Virus record (IMG/VR): IMGVR_UViG_3300032087_004198
Location: 1-51,746 of that record
DNA from: a virus
Strand: one strand, 5' to 3'
Length of the DNA: 51,746 nt
Part shown: positions 49,489 through 51,746 of the stretch, piece by piece
Layout: every line of letters begins with the position of its first letter
Numbering within the stretch: position 1 is the first letter of the stretch
The notes under the pieces: generated by a model
Told to the model about the DNA's origin: nothing
The model's input: the letters and a program-made list of their open reading frames with translations, nothing else
Databases searched by the model: none
Position numbers and translations under genes: made by a program

Positions 49489-49901
49489 TATTTCTTCTCC
49501 ACAAACCCATACTTATCGACGAGAACCTTCCAGAGTTGCACTGCACTCTCTTTGGAGAATGCTACGCTCTCCACGGCAGTCACGGATGGAAGATCATTGT
49601 AATCAACGTGTTCGTGAACATTCGTAGGAGTCACATCATCGTGCCACTCATGGTTGTGTCCATTGTCATACAATCGAACGAATGCGTGTGCAGGGTAGTG
49701 TTCAGTTGCCTCCACGATACGAAAGTTATAGTATCGGTTTGGATTACTGACCAGTTCCAGAGTGTAACTCTTTGGTTCTGGTTCGATTTGTCTGTATGGT
49801 GGTTGTGTAAAGTTCTCTGTCATATCGTCCAAGATTTTCTCCATTTCTGAAATCGTGTTGATAGCGGAGTCGAGCAAAGTCACATTGTTTTCTTCGTTCA
49901 T
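49488..49901 (-). CDS. Hypothetical acidic protein, probably leaderless mRNA (137 aa)
   Basis: It starts MNEENNVTLLDSAINTISEM at the ATG that directly follows an early promoter. The central part is beta-like with many His (EATEHYPAHAFVRLYDNGHN, HEWHDDVTPTNVHEHVDY), which could bind metal. The end KESAVQLWKVLVDKYGF resembles the 97-aa protein downstream. No family recognised. It is the first gene of the run to 47446. Confidence 0.7.
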   Translation of the reverse strand: MNEENNVTLLDSAINTISEMEKILDDMTENFTQPPYRQIEPEPKSYTLELVSNPNRYYNFRIVEATEHYPAHAFVRLYDNGHNHEWHDDVTPTNVHEHVDYNDLPSVTAVESVAFSKESAVQLWKVLVDKYGFVEKK

Positions 49902-49907
49902 GCGTTT

Positions 49908-49935
49908 AGTTTACTCAATTCTTCGATCTTGTCAA
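49908..49935 (-). promoter_or_regulatory. Early promoter giving a leaderless mRNA (copy 2)
   Basis: The minus strand reads TTGACA, 16 bases, TAAACT, then AAACGC and the ATG at 49901. The geometry is identical to copies 1 and 3, and again there is no ribosome site. Confidence 0.75.
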
Positions 49936-50097
49936 TGGTGCAAGTAAGAGAATTTGCAGCCATACGATTGCGAACCATTGTGGTACGCCATATGAAATGT
50001 TCGTGGCGAACAGTGTATTCAAACTGGCGATGGTGAGAAGAGGAGTCCCAACTAGGAGTCCCAGCATAATGGCGATAAGTAGTATATTACTTTTCAT
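49915..50097 (-). CDS. Small membrane protein (60 aa)
   Basis: It reads MKSNILLIAIMLGLLVGTPL, LTIASLNTLF, then QWFAIVWLQILLLAPLTRSK. Two membrane segments are predicted. AAGGAATCC lies upstream. It is third of three tiny genes here, and its end overlaps the next promoter. No family recognised. Confidence 0.65.
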   Translation of the reverse strand: MKSNILLIAIMLGLLVGTPLLTIASLNTLFATNISYGVPQWFAIVWLQILLLAPLTRSKN

Positions 50098-50107
50098 AAT
50101 GGATTCC

Positions 50108-50215
50108 TTACCCCCAACTACTAAGAAGTTTCAGAAGCATCATAAATCCAGCAGGATGCCAGTACCAACGAAGAACGTCCACCAGTTCAATAAAGTCGTA
50201 TTCGTTTCCAGTCAT
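50108..50215 (-). CDS. Micropeptide (35 aa)
   Basis: It reads MTGNEYDFIELVDVLRWYWH, PAGFMMLLKLLSSWG. The ATG overlaps the stop of the upstream gene (ATGA), with GGAG eight bases before it. The C-terminal half is hydrophobic and amphipathic. No family recognised; kept because of the coupling and ribosome site. Confidence 0.5.
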   Translation of the reverse strand: MTGNEYDFIELVDVLRWYWHPAGFMMLLKLLSSWG

Positions 50216-50382
50216 TTCATTTCTCCTTTTTCGATTTTGCTCTGGATCTTGTTTTGATAACGATTTTCAATATCTCTCGCTTGATTCTTAATGTGTTGCG
50301 AAATTGTATAGATCGAGAGAGCGGTATAACCAAGCATGATTCCGCTGATGATATACATGAGTGTTGGGAGATAATTTTCCAT
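50212..50382 (-). CDS. Small membrane protein (56 aa)
   Basis: It reads MENYLPTLMYIISGIMLGYT, ALSIYTISQHIKNQARDIEN, then a charged helical tail. One membrane segment (about 6-26) is predicted. AAGGAATCCC lies before the ATG, the same ribosome site style as the 60-aa gene downstream. No family recognised. Confidence 0.65.
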   Translation of the reverse strand: MENYLPTLMYIISGIMLGYTALSIYTISQHIKNQARDIENRYQNKIQSKIEKGEMK

Positions 50383-50463
50383 AAGGGATTCCTTATAAAG
50401 TTTTTGGTTCCAATTTGCTAGGCCCAGGCTCGGCTAGGAGTCCCAGACCCGTGGCACTGTTTG

Positions 50464-50757
50464 TCACGCCGTAACAGGTACGTCCGTGTGTGCTTCGGTT
50501 ACAGGTGTGTCGTCTGCACTCCGACTCATAAACTCTGCATGGGCAGTTACGACTTCGGGAATGTTGAACACACCTCGACCTGCTCTACGGGATTGGTCGT
50601 GGGTAATCCAGTTCGGAATCCACTTCTTACCCTTATGAATCATTGACACAGCACGAAGTTGCTCCCGCGTAAACACAGGGGTTGTGCAGTCAAGTCCGAC
50701 AGTAGGTGCAGCAGCGATGATCGCATCGACGTAACGTTGTTGTTGCTTACTCAGCAT
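50464..50757 (-). CDS. Hypothetical protein (97 aa)
   Basis: It reads MLSKQQQRYVDAIIAAAPTV, then FTREQLRAVSMIHKGKKWIP and NWITHDQSRRAGRGVFNIPE. The pattern of a helix followed by 'tr.qLr.v...kgk.wiPnWit' suggests a small DNA-binding or host-takeover protein, but I do not recognise it. It overlaps the upstream gene by 11 bases. The 81 bases after it (50383-50463) hold an imperfect GC-rich hairpin, possibly a terminator. Confidence 0.65.
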   Translation of the reverse strand: MLSKQQQRYVDAIIAAAPTVGLDCTTPVFTREQLRAVSMIHKGKKWIPNWITHDQSRRAGRGVFNIPEVVTAHAEFMSRSADDTPVTEAHTDVPVTA

Positions 50758-51037
50758 GGTTTTCTCCTGGCATAAGTGCCTTGATAAATTCTTGATGGGT
50801 TTCGGATACTACTCGCATCCAGTCTTGTTCTTCGTCTGTGAGCATGTCTTGATCTGCTCCGACCAGACGAAGTTTTGCCGTAAATCCGTGGATTTGCATG
50901 GCATACTTTTTAATCAGTTCCAGCGGGACATCTTCGCTCGTGAGCATCTCGTTGAAAATCTGATTGATGGTCGATTGAATACCTTCCTCTTCGATCACCA
51001 GTTCGTTGATGGCGTCGGATGTATAGGTGGTACTCAT
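50747..51037 (-). CDS. Hypothetical helical acidic protein (96 aa)
   Basis: It is mostly helical: TSDAINELVIEEEGIQSTIN, QIFNEMLTSEDVPLELIKKY, then EEQDWMRVVSETHQEFIKAL. No family recognised. The ATG overlaps the stop of the upstream acidic gene (ATGA). Confidence 0.65.
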   Translation of the reverse strand: MSTTYTSDAINELVIEEEGIQSTINQIFNEMLTSEDVPLELIKKYAMQIHGFTAKLRLVGADQDMLTDEEQDWMRVVSETHQEFIKALMPGENHAE

Positions 51038-51315
51038 ACGAAGTTCCCCGCTCGGTCTTCGTCCGCAAGATAAGCGAATCCTTCTGCGGTCACTCCGTGT
51101 TCGTCCATGAGGCGATCTTCCAGATCGTACGGATCCCAGTGTTCGTCGTGAACATCGGCTTCGAGATCGAAGTATTCGTCATCGTCCAGTTCGATGGCAT
51201 CGAGATCCTCATCGTCGGGATCGTCGTTGATAGCGATTTCGGAGAGGGTTTCGAGGATGGTGGGATCGTCTTGGTGAATCCCGTCCTCCCAGTCACAGCG
51301 TTCTGCGTAAGTCAT
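51034..51315 (-). CDS. Very acidic protein, probably leaderless mRNA (93 aa)
   Basis: It starts MTYAERCDWEDGIHQDDPTI directly at the end of an early promoter. The middle is strongly acidic (NDDPDDEDLDAIELDDDEYF), which could mimic DNA or bind a basic partner. No family recognised. It is the first gene of the run to 50464. Confidence 0.7.
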   Translation of the reverse strand: MTYAERCDWEDGIHQDDPTILETLSEIAINDDPDDEDLDAIELDDDEYFDLEADVHDEHWDPYDLEDRLMDEHGVTAEGFAYLADEDRAGNFV

Positions 51316-51321
51316 GTGTTT

Positions 51322-51349
51322 ATTTTACCTTTCGGGCTAGGGCTGTCAA
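51322..51349 (-). promoter_or_regulatory. Early promoter giving a leaderless mRNA (copy 3)
   Basis: The minus strand reads TTGACA, 16 bases, TAAAAT, then AAACAC and the ATG at 51315. It overlaps the end of the upstream gene by a few bases. Confidence 0.75.
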
Positions 51350-51588
51350 CATGCAATCTTGGAAATTTGTGGGGGTTTGATCCAAGCGTAGTTCAAACCG
51401 TTTACAAGATGGCTGAAATCTTCGAGCGATTGTGGGTCGGTGAACATCCACGATCGGCGTTGGGAATTCCATCGGGCGAAAGTGGCGATTCGTTTTCCAC
51501 AATGCTGCTCAACGGCATTCTTATCCTTATAGCCAATGACGACTTCGAACGCTGGGTTCTCTCCTGGCTGGAGAGAATCCAGCATCAT
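51346..51588 (-). CDS. Hypothetical protein (80 aa)
   Basis: It reads MMLDSLQPGENPAFEVVIGY, KDKNAVEQHCGKRIATFARW, then SWMFTDPQSLEDFSHLVNGL. A single small alpha/beta domain. No family recognised. The start overlaps the stop of the gene at the right edge (ATGA), so they are coupled. Confidence 0.6.
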   Translation of the reverse strand: MMLDSLQPGENPAFEVVIGYKDKNAVEQHCGKRIATFARWNSQRRSWMFTDPQSLEDFSHLVNGLNYAWIKPPQISKIAC

Positions 51589-51746
51589 TCGAAAGGGCAG
51601 TCCGAAGACTCACCACCCTCCGCTGGGGTTTCACTCTCGTCTGCCATGACTACTTCGGCATCGATCTTCGTGTAGAGTGAGATGAAACCCTCTTTGGTTT
51701 CGTCATCGAAGCGGGAAACCGCCATGTTGATCGCGGTCATCTTGTC
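51585..51746 (-). CDS. Partial hypothetical protein (C-terminal 53 residues)
   Basis: The frame is open from the right edge to a TGA at 51585: DKMTAINMAVSRFDDETKEG, FISLYTKIDAEVVMADESET, then an acidic end ESSDCPFE. The acidic Phe-containing tail is reminiscent of the C-terminal tails of ssDNA-binding proteins, but the body is outside the window. No family recognised. Confidence 0.5.
   Translation of the reverse strand, partial: DKMTAINMAVSRFDDETKEGFISLYTKIDAEVVMADESETPAEGGESSDCPFE

Noticed and set aside
50055-50445. CTAGGAGTCCCAG present twice (about 50055 and 50433) as a possible regulatory repeat
   Set aside because: The first copy is coding sequence with a nearby imperfect tandem, the second lies in a GC-rich spacer; two copies are too few to support a function.
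51019-51675. A 218-codon plus-strand open frame at the right edge
   Set aside because: It is the complement of acidic minus-strand genes (Asp/Glu codons read as Ile/Val), giving an implausible Val/Ile/Phe-rich product. The minus-strand genes have overlapping starts and stops and a promoter.

Overview
The window looks like the right-hand part of the tail module plus an early/accessory block of a T4-like (myovirus) bacteriophage, most similar in gene content to marine T4-like phages of the cyanophage type. The evidence is a run of recognisable T4-family proteins (gp4, gp6, gp8-like, gp19/gp54-like, gp25, gp26-like, gp27-like, gp32, gp33-like, gp48, gp53), T4-type late promoters (TATAAATA), a phage Hsp20, a DUF4815 protein, collagen-like fibre proteins and six tRNA genes. 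No photosynthesis gene is present, so the host cannot be named from this window.

Positions 1-33400 are one long minus-strand block of late structural genes. In transcription order: gp48 tube cap, gp53 wedge, a gp27-like hub protein, a 1177-residue cysteine-rich protein, a second hub-like protein, gp25, gp6, a conserved wedge-associated protein, a gp8-like wedge protein, a DUF4815 protein, then the adhesion apparatus: a 1107-residue fibre protein, a tail-collar fibre protein, a collagen-like 378-residue protein, a 3771-residue giant and the start of another giant that runs off the left edge. The two giants and the 1177-residue protein carry many copies of a disulfide-rich motif (GxCC...C...C...GG.(F/W).G...C), the most striking system in the window.

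Positions 33429-37434 are a plus-strand block: gp4 head completion protein, a tail-tube-like protein, a gp26-like protein joined to a short downstream frame by an apparent -1 frameshift (T TTT TTC), and an Ala/Gly-rich candidate tape measure/hub protein. A strong UUCG-loop terminator separates it from minus-strand gp32 (with a structured leader) and gp33-like late-transcription gene. Two more plus-strand structural genes follow (38779-41429).

Positions 41430-51746 are a dense minus-strand array of small genes, many overlapping by ATGA or TAATG, with tRNAs for Leu, Thr, Asn, Arg, Lys and Ile, all matching A/T-rich codons. Recognisable members: a DksA-like zinc finger, an LSm-like protein, Hsp20, a winged-helix-like protein, DUF4406, DUF4385, a GIY-YIG-like nuclease, a membrane-anchored lysozyme-like protein and a SprT-like metallopeptidase. 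Three of these genes have sigma70-type promoters of identical geometry (TTGACA-N16-TAAA(C/A)T-N6-ATG), which would place the transcription start on the A of the start codon, so their mRNAs look leaderless.
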